From Streptomyces regalis (GTDB taxonomy: Bacteria; Actinomycetota; Actinomycetes; Streptomycetales; Streptomycetaceae): a stretch of 25,651 bases of DNA. Every line of letters starts with the position of its first letter. The stretch's first letter is position 1. A model generated the notes under the pieces. That model was given only the letters and a program-made list of their open reading frames with translations. It ran no database searches and was not told the origin of the DNA. The translations under genes were made by a program, and so were the position numbers. Positions 7,296 to 15,232 of the stretch are shown here, piece by piece. The stretch spans positions 1 to 25,651 of the forward strand of contig NZ_LLZG01000020.1 in assembly GCF_001509475.1 (NCBI RefSeq), in the 5' to 3' direction.

Positions 7296-10200
7296 TCACG
7301 CCGCAGCGGCCTCGGCCTCCCCTACGAACGCCCGCCACAACTGCGCATACCGCCCGCCCCGCGCCAGCAGCTCCTCGTGCGTGCCGTCCTCGGCGACCCG
7401 CCCGTGATCCATCACCACGACCCGGTCCGCGCGGGCGGCCGTGGTCAGGCGGTGGGCCACAATCAAGGTGGTGCGCGCGTCAGCGCTCGTTGAGGGGTGG
7501 TGGTCGGGCGACGGGTGGGCCGTACGGCGGCCCGCGAGGCGGTCCGTGGCCTGGTTGACCTGGGCCTCCGTGGCCAGGTCCAGCGCGGCCGTCGCCTCGT
7601 CGAGGAGCAGGATGTCGGGGTCGACCAGCTCGGCGCGGGCGAGGGCGATGAGCTGGCGTTGCCCGGCGGAGAGGTTGCGGCCGCGCTCGGCGACCTCGTG
7701 GAGGTAGCCGCCGTCGAGGGTCGCGATCATCTCGTGGGCGCCCACCGCCCGGGCCGCGGCCTCGACCTCGGCGTCCGTCGCGTCCGGGCGGCCGTAGGCG
7801 ATGGCGTCGCGGACGGTGCCCTGGAAGAGGTAGGCCTCCTGCGGCACGACGCCGAGTCGGTGCCGGTACGACGTGAGGTCCAGGGAGCGGAGATCCGTGC
7901 CGTCGGCCGTGACCCGGCCCCCTGTCGGGTCGTAGAAGCGGGCCACCAGCTTGACGAGGGTCGACTTGCCCGCGCCGGTCTCGCCGACGAAGGCGACCGT
8001 CTGCCCGGCGGGGATGCGGAGGTCGATCCCGCCGAGAGCCTCCTCCGCCTCATCGGCGCCCCCGTACTTGAAGTGCACGTCCTCGAAGGCGACCTCGCCC
8101 CGCAGCGACAGCACCTCCAGCGGCTCCTTCGCCGCCTTCGTCGACGTCGGCTCCTGGAGCAGCTCCTGGATGCGGCCGAGCGAGACGGTGGCCTGCTGGT
8201 AGCCGTCGAAGACCTGGGAGAGCTGCTGGACCGGGGCGAAGAACAGGTCGATGTAGAGCAGGTACGCCACCAGCGCGCCGGTCGTCAGCGTCGTGGCGTC
8301 GATCCGGGCGCCGCCCACGATCAGCACCGCCGCCGCGGCCGCCGACGACAGGAACTGCACGAAGGGGAAGTAGATCGAGATCAGCCACTGGCCCCGGATA
8401 CGGGCCTGGCGATAGCTGTCGCTGCGCTCGGCGAACCGCGCGCCGCCGTCCCGCTCGCGCCGGAAGGCCTGCACGATCCGCAGCCCGGACACCGACTCCT
8501 GCAGGTCGGCGTTGACCAACGACACGCGCTCCCGGGCGAGTTCGTACGCCTTCACGCTCGCCCGGCGGAAGAAGTACGTCGCGACGATCAGCGGCGGCAG
8601 CGTCGCGAAGACGACGAGCGCGAGCTGAAGGTCGAGCACCAGCAGGGCGACCATGATGCCGAAGAAGGTGACGACGGAGACGAATGCGGTGACCAGACCC
8701 GTCTGCAGGAAGGTCGACAGCGCGTCGACGTCCGTCGTCATCCGCGTCATGATCCGGCCGGTCAACTCGCGCTCGTAGTAGTCGAGTCCGAGCCGCTGGA
8801 GCTGAGCGAAGATCTTCAGGCGCAGGGAGTACAGGACACGCTCACCGGTGCGTCCGGTCATCCGCGTCTCGCCGACCTGCGCCGCCCACTGGGCGATCAC
8901 GGTGAGCAGGGCGAGCAGGGAGGCCGCCCAGACCGCGCCGACGGCGACCTGCGTGACGCCCGAGTCGATGCCGTGCCGGATCAGGACCGGGAGCAGCAGT
9001 CCCATGCCGGCGTCCACGGCGACGAGGCCGAGGCTGATCAGCAGGGGGAGCCCGAAACCTCGTAGCAGCCGTTTCAGGCCGTACGACTCCTCCGGCCGGA
9101 CCGCACGGGCCTCGTCGATGTCGGGGGTGTCGGCCGTCGGCGGCAACGCCTCGACCTGGGCGAGGAGCTCGGGCGTGGCCGGGGACTCCGTCAGCGCCAG
9201 GTCCTTGCGCTCGCGGTCGCCGGTCCACAGACGGGGGGTCACTCCGCGCTCGGCGTCGAACTCGGCGTCCAGCTCGTCCCGTACGGAGGTGTCCTCCCGG
9301 GGGCAGGCGGGCTGGGCGTGGCCGGGTGAGACGCCGCCGAGCTCGTCGGGGTCGGTGAGCAGGCGGCGGTAGAGGGCGGACCGTTCCTGCAGCTCCTCGT
9401 GGGTGCCGATGTCGGCGAGGCGGCCGGCGTCGAGGACGGCGATGCGGTCGGCGAGGTTGAGGGTGGACCGGCGGTGGGCGATGAGGAGGGTCGTCCGGCC
9501 CTCCATGACGTGCTTCAGCGCCTCGTGGATCTCGTGCTCGACGCGCGCGTCCACCGCCGAGGTCGCGTCGTCCAGGACGAGGAGCCGGGGGTCGGTGAGG
9601 ATCGCCCGGGCGAGCGCGACGCGCTGGCGCTGGCCGCCGGAGAGGGTGAGGCCGTGCTCGCCGACCTTGGTGTCGTAGCCCTCGGGGAGCTCTGCGATGA
9701 AACGGTCCGCCTGGGCGGCGCGGGCGGCTTTGTGGATCTCCTCGTCGGTCGCGTCCGGGCGGCCGTACGCGATGTTGTTGCGCACGGTGTCCGAGAAGAG
9801 GAAGGAGTCCTCGGGCACCAGCCCGATCGCGGCCCGCAGCGAGTCGAAGGTCAGCTCACGGACGTCGTGGCCGCCGACGAGGACAGCACCGCGCGTGACG
9901 TCGTAGAAGCGCGGCAGGAGGAGGGAGACCGTGGACTTGCCGGAGCCGGAGGAGCCGACGACGGCGAGGGTCTCACCGGGGCGGATCTCGAAGCTGAGCC
10001 CGTCGAGGACGGGTGCGGTCGTGCCGGAGGGGCCGTCGTAGCCGAAGGAGACGTCGTCGAACTCGACGGTGGCCGGGGCGTCGGCGGGGAGGGTCTTGGT
10101 GCCCTCCTTGATCGACGGCTCGGTGTCGATCAGCTCCAGGACACGCTCGGTACCCGCGCGGGCCTGCTGCGCGACCGTGAGGACCAAGGCGAGCATTCGG

Positions 10201-11072
10201 ACCGGGCCGACGAGCTGGGCGAGGTACGTGGAGAACGCGACGAACGTACCGAGCGTGATGTGTCCGCGCACCGCCAGCCAGCCGCCGACCGCGAGCATGG
10301 CGACCTGCCCGAGCGCCGGAACCGCCTGGAGCGCCGGGGTGTACTTCGAGTTGAACCGGATGGTGCGCAGTCGCCCCGCGAAGAGCCGCCGGCTGACCTC
10401 CCTGAGCTTCCCGGTCTCCTGCTCCTCCTGCCCGAACCCCTTCACCACGCGTACGCCGCTGACGGCGCCGTCGACCACGCCCGCGACGGCGGCGGCCTGG
10501 GCCTGGGCGTACCAGGTGGCCGGGTGCAGCTTGGTACGGCTGCGCCCCGCGATCCACCACAGGGCGGGGGCGACCGCGAGGGCCACGAGCGTGAGCGGCA
10601 GCGACAGCCACGCCATGACGACCAGGGATATCAGGAACAGCGCGAAGTTCCCGATGGTCATCGGGAGCATGAACAGCAGGCCCTGGATCAGCTGGAGGTC
10701 GCTGGTGGCCCGCCCGACGACCTGCCCCGTGGACAGCTCGTCCTGCCGCCGCCCGTCGAGCCGGGTGATCGTCCCGAACATCTCCGTCCGCAGATCGTGC
10801 TGGACGTCGAGGGCGAGGCGGCCGCCGTAGTAGCGGCGGATGTAGGTGAGGGCGTAGACGGCGAGGGCGGCGCCGATGAGCAGGCCCGCCCAGACGGCCA
10901 TGTCGCGGGTGTGCTCGCCGATCACGTCGTCGATGATCACCTTGGTGATCAGCGGGACGATCGCCATGACGGCCATACCGGCGAGCGAGGAGCCGAGAGC
11001 GAGGATCACGTCCTTGGGGTAGCGCCAGGCGTATCCCCACAGTCGCCGTGCCCATCCCCGTTGCGTTCTCAC
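7296..11072 (-). CDS. Fused heterodimer-type ABC exporter (TMD-NBD-TMD-NBD)
   Basis: A 1258-residue fusion of two ABC-exporter half-transporters, like the double-length actinobacterial multidrug exporters such as M. tuberculosis Rv0194. Each half has six predicted helices and one nucleotide-binding domain. NBD1 has Walker A GSSGSGKST (about 373-381), an altered Q-loop VPEDSFLF, signature LSGGQ (477-481), Walker B LLVLDDATS with Asp502 replacing the catalytic Glu, and the H-loop His. NBD2 has GETGAGKST, VPQEAYLF, the modified signature LSAGQ, and LLLDEAT with an intact Glu. So one ATP site is degenerate and one competent. A His/Pro/Ser-rich insert of about 17 residues (encoded near 7473-7523) lies just before the H-loop of NBD2. 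The GTG at 11072 has GGAGG eight bases upstream. An earlier TTG (11117) lacks one. The substrate is unknown. Confidence 0.92.
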   Translation of the reverse strand: MRTQRGWARRLWGYAWRYPKDVILALGSSLAGMAVMAIVPLITKVIIDDVIGEHTRDMAVWAGLLIGAALAVYALTYIRRYYGGRLALDVQHDLRTEMFGTITRLDGRRQDELSTGQVVGRATSDLQLIQGLLFMLPMTIGNFALFLISLVVMAWLSLPLTLVALAVAPALWWIAGRSRTKLHPATWYAQAQAAAVAGVVDGAVSGVRVVKGFGQEEQETGKLREVSRRLFAGRLRTIRFNSKYTPALQAVPALGQVAMLAVGGWLAVRGHITLGTFVAFSTYLAQLVGPVRMLALVLTVAQQARAGTERVLELIDTEPSIKEGTKTLPADAPATVEFDDVSFGYDGPSGTTAPVLDGLSFEIRPGETLAVVGSSGSGKSTVSLLLPRFYDVTRGAVLVGGHDVRELTFDSLRAAIGLVPEDSFLFSDTVRNNIAYGRPDATDEEIHKAARAAQADRFIAELPEGYDTKVGEHGLTLSGGQRQRVALARAILTDPRLLVLDDATSAVDARVEHEIHEALKHVMEGRTTLLIAHRRSTLNLADRIAVLDAGRLADIGTHEELQERSALYRRLLTDPDELGGVSPGHAQPACPREDTSVRDELDAEFDAERGVTPRLWTGDRERKDLALTESPATPELLAQVEALPPTADTPDIDEARAVRPEESYGLKRLLRGFGLPLLISLGLVAVDAGMGLLLPVLIRHGIDSGVTQVAVGAVWAASLLALLTVIAQWAAQVGETRMTGRTGERVLYSLRLKIFAQLQRLGLDYYERELTGRIMTRMTTDVDALSTFLQTGLVTAFVSVVTFFGIMVALLVLDLQLALVVFATLPPLIVATYFFRRASVKAYELARERVSLVNADLQESVSGLRIVQAFRRERDGGARFAERSDSYRQARIRGQWLISIYFPFVQFLSSAAAAAVLIVGGARIDATTLTTGALVAYLLYIDLFFAPVQQLSQVFDGYQQATVSLGRIQELLQEPTSTKAAKEPLEVLSLRGEVAFEDVHFKYGGADEAEEALGGIDLRIPAGQTVAFVGETGAGKSTLVKLVARFYDPTGGRVTADGTDLRSLDLTSYRHRLGVVPQEAYLFQGTVRDAIAYGRPDATDAEVEAAARAVGAHEMIATLDGGYLHEVAERGRNLSAGQRQLIALARAELVDPDILLLDEATAALDLATEAQVNQATDRLAGRRTAHPSPDHHPSTSADARTTLIVAHRLTTAARADRVVVMDHGRVAEDGTHEELLARGGRYAQLWRAFVGEAEAAAA

Positions 11073-11150
11073 GCCGGTGCCCTCCGTTTTTTGTCCTGAT
11101 CTACCGGAAGGCACCAACGCGGGACGAGGCGGATTTCATCCCACCGCAAT

Positions 11151-11207
11151 ACTCGGGGGACGGCTCGGAGACTGCTCGGGGACTACTCGGGGACTACTCA
11201 CGGGCTG
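11151..11207. repeat. Tandem repeat, 11 bp x about 5
   Basis: CTCGGAGACTG (11164-11174), CTCGGGGACTA (11175-11185), an identical CTCGGGGACTA (11186-11196) and CTCACGGGCTG (11197-11207) run head to tail, with a 12-13-base relative before them. The array sits in the 138-base gap between the stop of the esterase gene and the start of the ABC exporter, both on the minus strand. It is therefore in the upstream region of the exporter. Confidence 0.7.
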
Positions 11208-11210
11208 GAT

Positions 11211-12260
11211 TCAGACACGTACCCGCAGGTGGTAGAACCGCGTCGTCTGCACCGCGTTCTGGTTGTCGTCGCTGACCAGCAGCACCTTCAGGCGCCCCTT
11301 CGAGTACCCCGTGATCGCCATGCCCTCGATGTTGTCGAGCAGCGGATTCGGCTGGGGCTGCTTGGCGGTCGCTCCCAGTGACGGGCAGTTCACGAGGTCG
11401 GCGAGGAGCGTCTTCTTGATCAGGCGTACATCGTCCTGCCCCGTAAGACTCTCGATACCGCTCGTGTCCGTCGCGCGGCGCGGGTCGGCCAGGTAGAGGC
11501 GGACCGTGTTGCCGACGCCGGAGGTGAAGCCGCGCTCCAGGACGAGGAGGCGGCCGTCGGGGGTCGCCTGGACCTCGGGGACGCCGAGGCCGGTGTCGGT
11601 GCGGTAGGCGTACTGGCGGCCGAGCTCGAAATGTCCGTCCTTGGTCCGCTGCCAGGTCGGGAAGCGGACGATGCCGGCGCTGTCGCCGTTCAGCGCGTAC
11701 TCCATGGACGCCAGCAGGGTGCGGCCGCCGGGGAGCAGGGTCAGGCCCTCGAAGGTGCCGTTGGAGACGGCGCGGCCCGCAGGGGCGACCAACAGCTCGT
11801 CCGGCACGGGCAGGCGGTCGAGGATCTTGCCGTCGCGGGAGTAGCGGCGGACGGAGGGCTCGGTCTCGGAGGAGATCAGCCGGGTGCCGTCCCGGTCGAC
11901 GACCAGGCCCTCGGAGTCGAGGGCGGCTCCGCTCTCGTCGGCGAGCGGGACGACCGCTTTCGGCGCGAGCGTCCTGCCGTCCAGGCTGAAGAGGGAGGAG
12001 CGGTCGGACACGGCAGCGAGCGAACCGTCGCCATCCACCGCGAGCGCGGAGAAGTTGCCGACGAAGGTGCCGTCGTACGTCGTCTTGTCGAGCGCGTCGG
12101 AGAAGCGGTCGATGGAGACGGAGGACGAACAGGCGTGGCTGTCGTGGCTGTCGTGGCCGGCCTGCGAGTCGGCGTGGGCGTTCGCCGGGCCGGCGGCGGT
12201 CAGGCAGGTGGCGGCCGCCAGGCCCGCGGTGACGGTGGCAAGTACGGTTCTCAGGCGCAT
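11211..12260 (-). CDS. Secreted esterase-like activity of phytase family protein
   Basis: A protein of about 349 residues with a Sec-type signal (RLRTVLATVTAGLAAATCLTAAG, then ANA-HADS) followed by a short His/Asp/Ser-rich segment at the mature N-terminus. The rest is a beta-propeller-like sequence with landmarks of the esterase-like activity of phytase family: GNFSALAVDGDG, AVSDRSSLFSL, DSEGLVVDRDGTRLISSE, SNGTFEGLTLLPGG, PEVQATPDGRLLVLERG and LLDNIEGMAITGYSKGRLKVLLVSDDN. These recurrent acidic EG/DG loops probably bind calcium. The family is named for a weak esterase activity and its physiological substrate is uncertain. ATG 12260 is preferred over a GTG three codons earlier (12269). Neither has a clear ribosome site. 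Confidence 0.85.
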   Translation of the reverse strand: MRLRTVLATVTAGLAAATCLTAAGPANAHADSQAGHDSHDSHACSSSVSIDRFSDALDKTTYDGTFVGNFSALAVDGDGSLAAVSDRSSLFSLDGRTLAPKAVVPLADESGAALDSEGLVVDRDGTRLISSETEPSVRRYSRDGKILDRLPVPDELLVAPAGRAVSNGTFEGLTLLPGGRTLLASMEYALNGDSAGIVRFPTWQRTKDGHFELGRQYAYRTDTGLGVPEVQATPDGRLLVLERGFTSGVGNTVRLYLADPRRATDTSGIESLTGQDDVRLIKKTLLADLVNCPSLGATAKQPQPNPLLDNIEGMAITGYSKGRLKVLLVSDDNQNAVQTTRFYHLRVRV

Positions 12261-12326
12261 GGGGGTCACCGTAGGACGGGTGGGTGACGCGAGGTAGGCC
12301 GCCGCGTTAAGGGTCAGCTCGAAAGA

Positions 12327-13220
12327 TCAGCTCGCCGCCAGGTCCCTGTGGATGACCTTGGCGACACCCTGGATGGTCGCGATGCCGTAGTTCATCGTGC
12401 TGTTGCCGTGCGTGAGGACCGTGATCATGTAGTCGTGGCCACCGCCCTTGAACGCGCCGACGCTGTGCACCCGCCAGCCATGGGTGGACCGTGACAGCCA
12501 GCCGTTCTTGACGGCCACGGAGACACCGGACGGCACTCCGTACGGCGTCCCCCAGCGCTGCGAGGAGATCACCTGACCCATCAGCTTCAGGATGTAGGCG
12601 CGGGCGTTGTCGCTGAGCACCGTGTTCTTGGCGGTGATGAGCTTGAGCAGCTTCTGCTCGTCGGTGACGGTGATCTGGGTCAGGCCCCAGTAGCCGTTCG
12701 CGCCGGGCTTGGTCTGGGTCATGCCGGCCGCGGTGAGGAAGCCCTTGATCTTCGTCAGGCCGAGCTGCCTCCAGAGCGTGCTGGTCGCCGCGTTGTCCGA
12801 CTTGGTGATCATGGCCTTGGCGAGGGAAGCCTCACGGTCGGTGAGGAACCGGTTGTGCTTCTTCGCGTCCCACAGCAGCGTGGCGAGGACGGTGACCTTG
12901 ACGACGCTGGCGGAGTCGTAGGCGCTGGAGGCCCTGAGTGCACAGGTGGTCTTGGTGGAACGGTCGTAGAGGCCGACCGCGATGGTCCCCGTGCGGTTGG
13001 CCAGGGCTGCAGTGATGTCCCTCTTCAGCTTGTCGGCGAGGCCGGCCTTGGCGGACGTACAGCTGACGGTGGGCGCGGTCGCCGCGGCGGCGGGGGTGGC
13101 GGCCGCGATGCACGGTATGAGCACGCCGACACCCACGCCTGCCGCGACGAGCGCTCTCGCACGCCTGGATACGTCTCTCGACTTCTCGTTCGACTTCTCG
13201 TTCGATGTCCCGTGAGTCAT
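12327..13220 (-). CDS. Exported class A beta-lactamase-fold serine hydrolase
   Basis: A 297-residue protein. An SNEKSNEKS repeat precedes an export signal with SRRARALVAAGVGVGV and cleavage near AAAATA. The catalytic SxxK is Ser105-Val-Val-Lys108, SDN is at 141-143, and the third box is Lys238-Asn-Gly240 in place of KTG. All three active-site boxes are at normal class A spacing. The omega-loop glutamate pattern ExxLN is not evident in the NGYWGLTQITVTDE region, so true penicillin hydrolysis is doubtful. A cell-wall-related esterase or penicillin-binding role is equally possible. ATG 13220 is the first start with a sensible signal peptide behind it, although its ribosome site (AGGGGC) is weak. 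It diverges from the nucleotidyltransferase gene with about 60 bases between the starts. Confidence 0.85.
   Translation of the reverse strand: MTHGTSNEKSNEKSRDVSRRARALVAAGVGVGVLIPCIAAATPAAAATAPTVSCTSAKAGLADKLKRDITAALANRTGTIAVGLYDRSTKTTCALRASSAYDSASVVKVTVLATLLWDAKKHNRFLTDREASLAKAMITKSDNAATSTLWRQLGLTKIKGFLTAAGMTQTKPGANGYWGLTQITVTDEQKLLKLITAKNTVLSDNARAYILKLMGQVISSQRWGTPYGVPSGVSVAVKNGWLSRSTHGWRVHSVGAFKGGGHDYMITVLTHGNSTMNYGIATIQGVAKVIHRDLAAS
13179..13202. repeat. In-frame 12-bp duplication in the signal-region leader
   Basis: CGACTTCTCGTT occurs twice in tandem (13179-13190 and 13191-13202), with a partial third copy after it. It encodes the SNEKSNEKS segment just before the arginine pair of the export signal of the beta-lactamase-like protein. 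The unit length keeps the reading frame. Confidence 0.7.
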
Positions 13221-13281
13221 GCCCCTGTTGACTCGCGAGGCCGCGGGAAAGGTTGTACGCGCGTGAGAGGTTGTGAGAGTG

Positions 13282-13773
13282 ATGACAGCTGACGACGTGT
13301 TGACCGTCCTGACCCTGCTGCGCAAGGCGGGGGTCGACATCTGGATCGGCGGCGGCTGGGGCATCGACGCCCTGCTTGGCGAGCAGACCCGCGACCATCG
13401 CGACTTGGACCTGATGCACCGCCAGGAGCAGGAGGCCGCGGTGGTGAGGGTCCTGGCCGACGCGGGTTTCACGGAGACCCTGGACTGGCGGCCGGTCCGC
13501 TTCGTGGTCACGGCACCGGACGGCCGGGAGATCGATCTGCACCCGCTGGTCTTCGCCGGGGACGGCTCCGCGGCGCAGGCGTCACTGGAGCCGTCGCGGC
13601 CTTTCCGCTACCCCGCGTCGGCCTTCGTGACGGGCGAGATCGGCGGGACGCCGGTCCCGTGCCTGTCCGCCGAGCAGCAGGTCTACTTCCATCAGGGGTA
13701 CGAACCGTCGGACCGCGATCGGCACGACATGGCTCAGCTGCGGCGGGTGTTCGGAGTGGCCACCCACTTCTGA
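13282..13773 (+). CDS. LinA/ANT(2'')-like nucleotidyltransferase
   Basis: A 163-residue protein matching small antibiotic-type nucleotidyltransferases. VDIWIGGGWGIDALLGEQTRDHRDLDL (split here as IWIGGGWGIDALLG at 20-33 and RDHRDLDL at 37-44) carries the GG...G.D nucleotide-binding turn and the D-x-D metal pair (Asp41, Asp43). REIDLHPL supplies the third acidic position. The arrangement and length resemble lincosamide nucleotidyltransferase Lnu(A)/LinA and the aminoglycoside-2''-adenylyltransferase family. The likely chemistry is transfer of AMP to a hydroxyl of a small molecule, but the acceptor is not predictable. Possible starts are GTG 13273, GTG 13279 and ATG 13282. GAGAGG at 13265-13270 fits either of the last two. 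The 3' end overlaps the convergent 110-residue gene by 40 bases. Confidence 0.82.
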   Translation: MTADDVLTVLTLLRKAGVDIWIGGGWGIDALLGEQTRDHRDLDLMHRQEQEAAVVRVLADAGFTETLDWRPVRFVVTAPDGREIDLHPLVFAGDGSAAQASLEPSRPFRYPASAFVTGEIGGTPVPCLSAEQQVYFHQGYEPSDRDRHDMAQLRRVFGVATHF

Positions 13774-14066
13774 CCGCCGGACTCTTCGCAGTCAGATTCG
13801 GGAAGTCGCGCGCCCCGGCTCTCCGCGATACGACAGACATCGGTCAGCGCCTCGTTCATCCGGGCGAGCAGGAACCGGAGCTGTGCGGGCGTCGCCCGAC
13901 GGTCGGCGAGTATGTCGGCCGCGTGTTCCAGAAGGTCGCCGGCCATCCCGAGCTGTACGCGTTCGATGGTGTCGGCCATGCGCGAGAGGCAGCCGGTTCC
14001 GTCGGTGTCGAGGTAGCACGGCTTGCCGCCTTCCCCAGCCCAGGGAAGCAGGCGTACGTCATTCAT
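13734..14066 (-). CDS. 110-residue conserved-type hypothetical protein of the XRE/DUF397 neighbourhood
   Basis: Not assignable to a biochemical family. The sequence starts MNDVRLLPWAGEGGKPCYL and continues with CLSRMADTIERVQLGMAG and the helix-rich DILADRRATPAQLRFLLARM. It looks like a soluble, mostly helical protein after a short beta-rich head. From general familiarity, proteins of this form occur beside XRE/DUF397 pairs in Streptomyces. The start is fixed by an ATGA overlap: ATG is 14066-14064 and the upstream peptide gene stops at 14065-14063, so the two are probably translationally coupled. GGTGGT lies just upstream inside the peptide gene. Its 3' end overlaps the convergent nucleotidyltransferase gene by 40 bases. 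It may partner or modulate the regulator pair next door, which is inference from position. Confidence 0.75.
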   Translation of the reverse strand: MNDVRLLPWAGEGGKPCYLDTDGTGCLSRMADTIERVQLGMAGDLLEHAADILADRRATPAQLRFLLARMNEALTDVCRIAESRGARLPESDCEESGGQKWVATPNTRRS

Positions 14067-14272
14067 CGAGTGACCACCATGCACGCCGCGGGGATGCCGC
14101 AGGACCCGACGCCGATCCCGAGTACGGCAGCCGGAGGGACCGTCTCCTTCGGCGTGTGGACACCGGTGTGATGGACGGTCGGCCCGTTGACGACAGCACG
14201 GCTCGCATTCCGGACCGGACGGCGCAGACGACGTAGCAGCGACGCGAAGAGATGGGCGATACGGTGAGTCAT
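14063..14272 (-). CDS. 69-residue Arg-rich peptide, first gene of a two-gene operon
   Basis: The start ATG at 14272 has TAGGAG eight bases upstream, a good ribosome site. The 69-residue product begins MTHRIAHLFASLLRRLRRPVR, an amphipathic arginine-rich helix. A polar middle follows (TVHHTGVHTPKE), then a hydrophobic tail with two cysteines, GIGVGSCGIPAACMVVTR. I do not recognise a family. It has no signal peptide and no single long membrane segment. The stop overlaps the start of the 110-residue gene as ATGA, so both should be made together. The gene is divergent from the XRE regulator, with 162 bases between the starts. A ribosomal-peptide precursor was considered, but no modification enzyme is nearby. 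Confidence 0.65.
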   Translation of the reverse strand: MTHRIAHLFASLLRRLRRPVRNASRAVVNGPTVHHTGVHTPKETVPPAAVLGIGVGSCGIPAACMVVTR

Positions 14273-14380
14273 GTCGTCGGCTCCTAGAGATTGTTGATGA
14301 CCACGCCCCCGGACCGGTCGGACGGTCGCGGGGGTATCGCGTTCTGTAGCGATCAACTCACAGACTGAGACGGATCGGGC

Positions 14381-14386
14381 TAGCCT
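14381..14386 (+). promoter_or_regulatory. -10 element candidate for the XRE regulator
   Basis: TAGCCT fits the actinobacterial -10 consensus. The matching -35 region (around 14357-14363, CTCACAG) is poor. It would place the transcript start near 14393, just upstream of the palindrome at 14402-14422. Confidence 0.3.
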
Positions 14387-14401
14387 CGCCAGGGGGTCGG
14401 G

Positions 14402-14422
14402 TGTGACAAAGCATTCGTCACA
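14402..14422. promoter_or_regulatory. Operator candidate, interrupted palindrome TGTGAC-N9-GTCACA (copy 1)
   Basis: Perfect 6-base arms (14402-14407 and 14417-14422) with a nine-base spacer. It lies between the likely -10 box and the ribosome site (AAGGGAG, 14422-14428) of the XRE gene. The same arms with the same spacer recur at 14807-14827, which is why I read it as a protein-binding site, probably for the XRE protein itself. Confidence 0.5.
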
Positions 14423-14434
14423 AGGGAGTTGGCC

Positions 14435-15232
14435 ATGGGAAACACGTACGGTGACTGGCTCCGGCAGCAGCGCGAGGCGGCGGGGCTGACGCAGGAGGAG
14501 CTGGCCGACCGGGCGTTCATGACGCGTTCGCACATCGCGCATATCGAGGCGGGACGGCGGGTGCCATCGAAGGAGGACGCTCGGCGGCTGGACAAGGCCC
14601 TGGGTACGGGGGATGTGCTGAGCAGCTTTCTGCCGCAGGACGACGAGGAATCGATCGCCGAGTACTTCGAGAAGGTGCGCGTACTCGAACAACAGGCAGC
14701 GGTGATCCGCGAGTTCGCTCTGGCGTACTTCCCGGGCATCCTCCAGACGAAAAGGTACGCGCGTGCGGTTCTGGGGTCGGTCTTCCCTCCGGTGAGTGAA
14801 GAGGAATGTGACAGGCGCGTTGTCACACGCCTTGAGCGCGCGAAGATCCTCGAAGATCCCCTGACGCCCGCAGTGTGGGCGCTGTTGGACGAGACGGTGT
14901 TGCGACGCCCCGTGGCCACCGGGGATGTCATGGCGGAGCAGATCATGCACGTCGTCCACCTTGCGGAGACTGGACGTATCCGCGTGCATGTGCTGCCGTT
15001 TGACGTGGGCCATCATCCGCTGGCGCACAGCATGCTCACGCTGATGTGGTTCGAGGACCAACCGCCGCTGGCATACACCGAGGGCGGGTACATGGGGCGG
15101 TTGCACGATTCCCCGTCCATGGTCCAGAAGTTGCAGCATCGCTACTCTCTGGCCCTGAGCGACGCCATGCCGCTGAAGGAGTCACTGGCCCTGCTGAAAG
15201 CCACTGCGAAGGAGTACGAGCACCATGACTGA
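14435..15232 (+). CDS. XRE-family regulator with DUF5753 (Scr1-type)
   Basis: A 265-residue protein. Residues about 4-60 form an XRE helix-turn-helix (YGDWLRQQREAAGLTQEELA, then MTRSHIAHIEAGRRVPS). The remaining roughly 180 residues are a DUF5753 domain, with LAYFPGILQTKRYARAVL, RLERAKIL, WALLDETVLRRPV, IRVHVLPFDVGHHPL and LAYTEGGYMGR. Such proteins are paired with DUF397 proteins throughout Streptomyces. Several pairs affect antibiotic production and development and have been discussed as toxin-antitoxin-like. ATG 14435 has AAGGGAG six bases upstream. An in-frame TTG two codons earlier is less likely. The gene contains the second palindrome (14807-14827). Its stop overlaps the start of DUF397 by eight bases. 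Confidence 0.93.
   Translation: MGNTYGDWLRQQREAAGLTQEELADRAFMTRSHIAHIEAGRRVPSKEDARRLDKALGTGDVLSSFLPQDDEESIAEYFEKVRVLEQQAAVIREFALAYFPGILQTKRYARAVLGSVFPPVSEEECDRRVVTRLERAKILEDPLTPAVWALLDETVLRRPVATGDVMAEQIMHVVHLAETGRIRVHVLPFDVGHHPLAHSMLTLMWFEDQPPLAYTEGGYMGRLHDSPSMVQKLQHRYSLALSDAMPLKESLALLKATAKEYEHHD
14807..14827. promoter_or_regulatory. Operator candidate, TGTGAC-N9-GTCACA (copy 2, intragenic)
   Basis: Arms at 14807-14812 and 14822-14827 are identical to copy 1 with the same nine-base spacer. Here the dyad extends by one pair, to TGTGACA/TGTCACA. It lies 405 bases downstream of copy 1, inside the DUF5753 coding part. Paired sites at this distance could allow DNA looping or a roadblock. Confidence 0.45.

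Noticed and set aside
9399..11099. Long plus-strand frame opposite the ABC exporter
   Set aside because: Mirror of a G+C-rich gene. The product is Asp/Glu/Gly/Arg-rich with no family pattern, while the minus strand has complete ABC motifs.
14063..14272. RiPP precursor peptide
   Set aside because: The Cys-containing tail invited this idea, but no maturation enzyme, protease or dedicated transporter is adjacent. Kept as an unassigned peptide.
14402..14422. CRP-type site
   Set aside because: The arms resemble TGTGA/TCACA, but those five-base arms are separated by 11 bases and not 6, so a Crp site is not supported.
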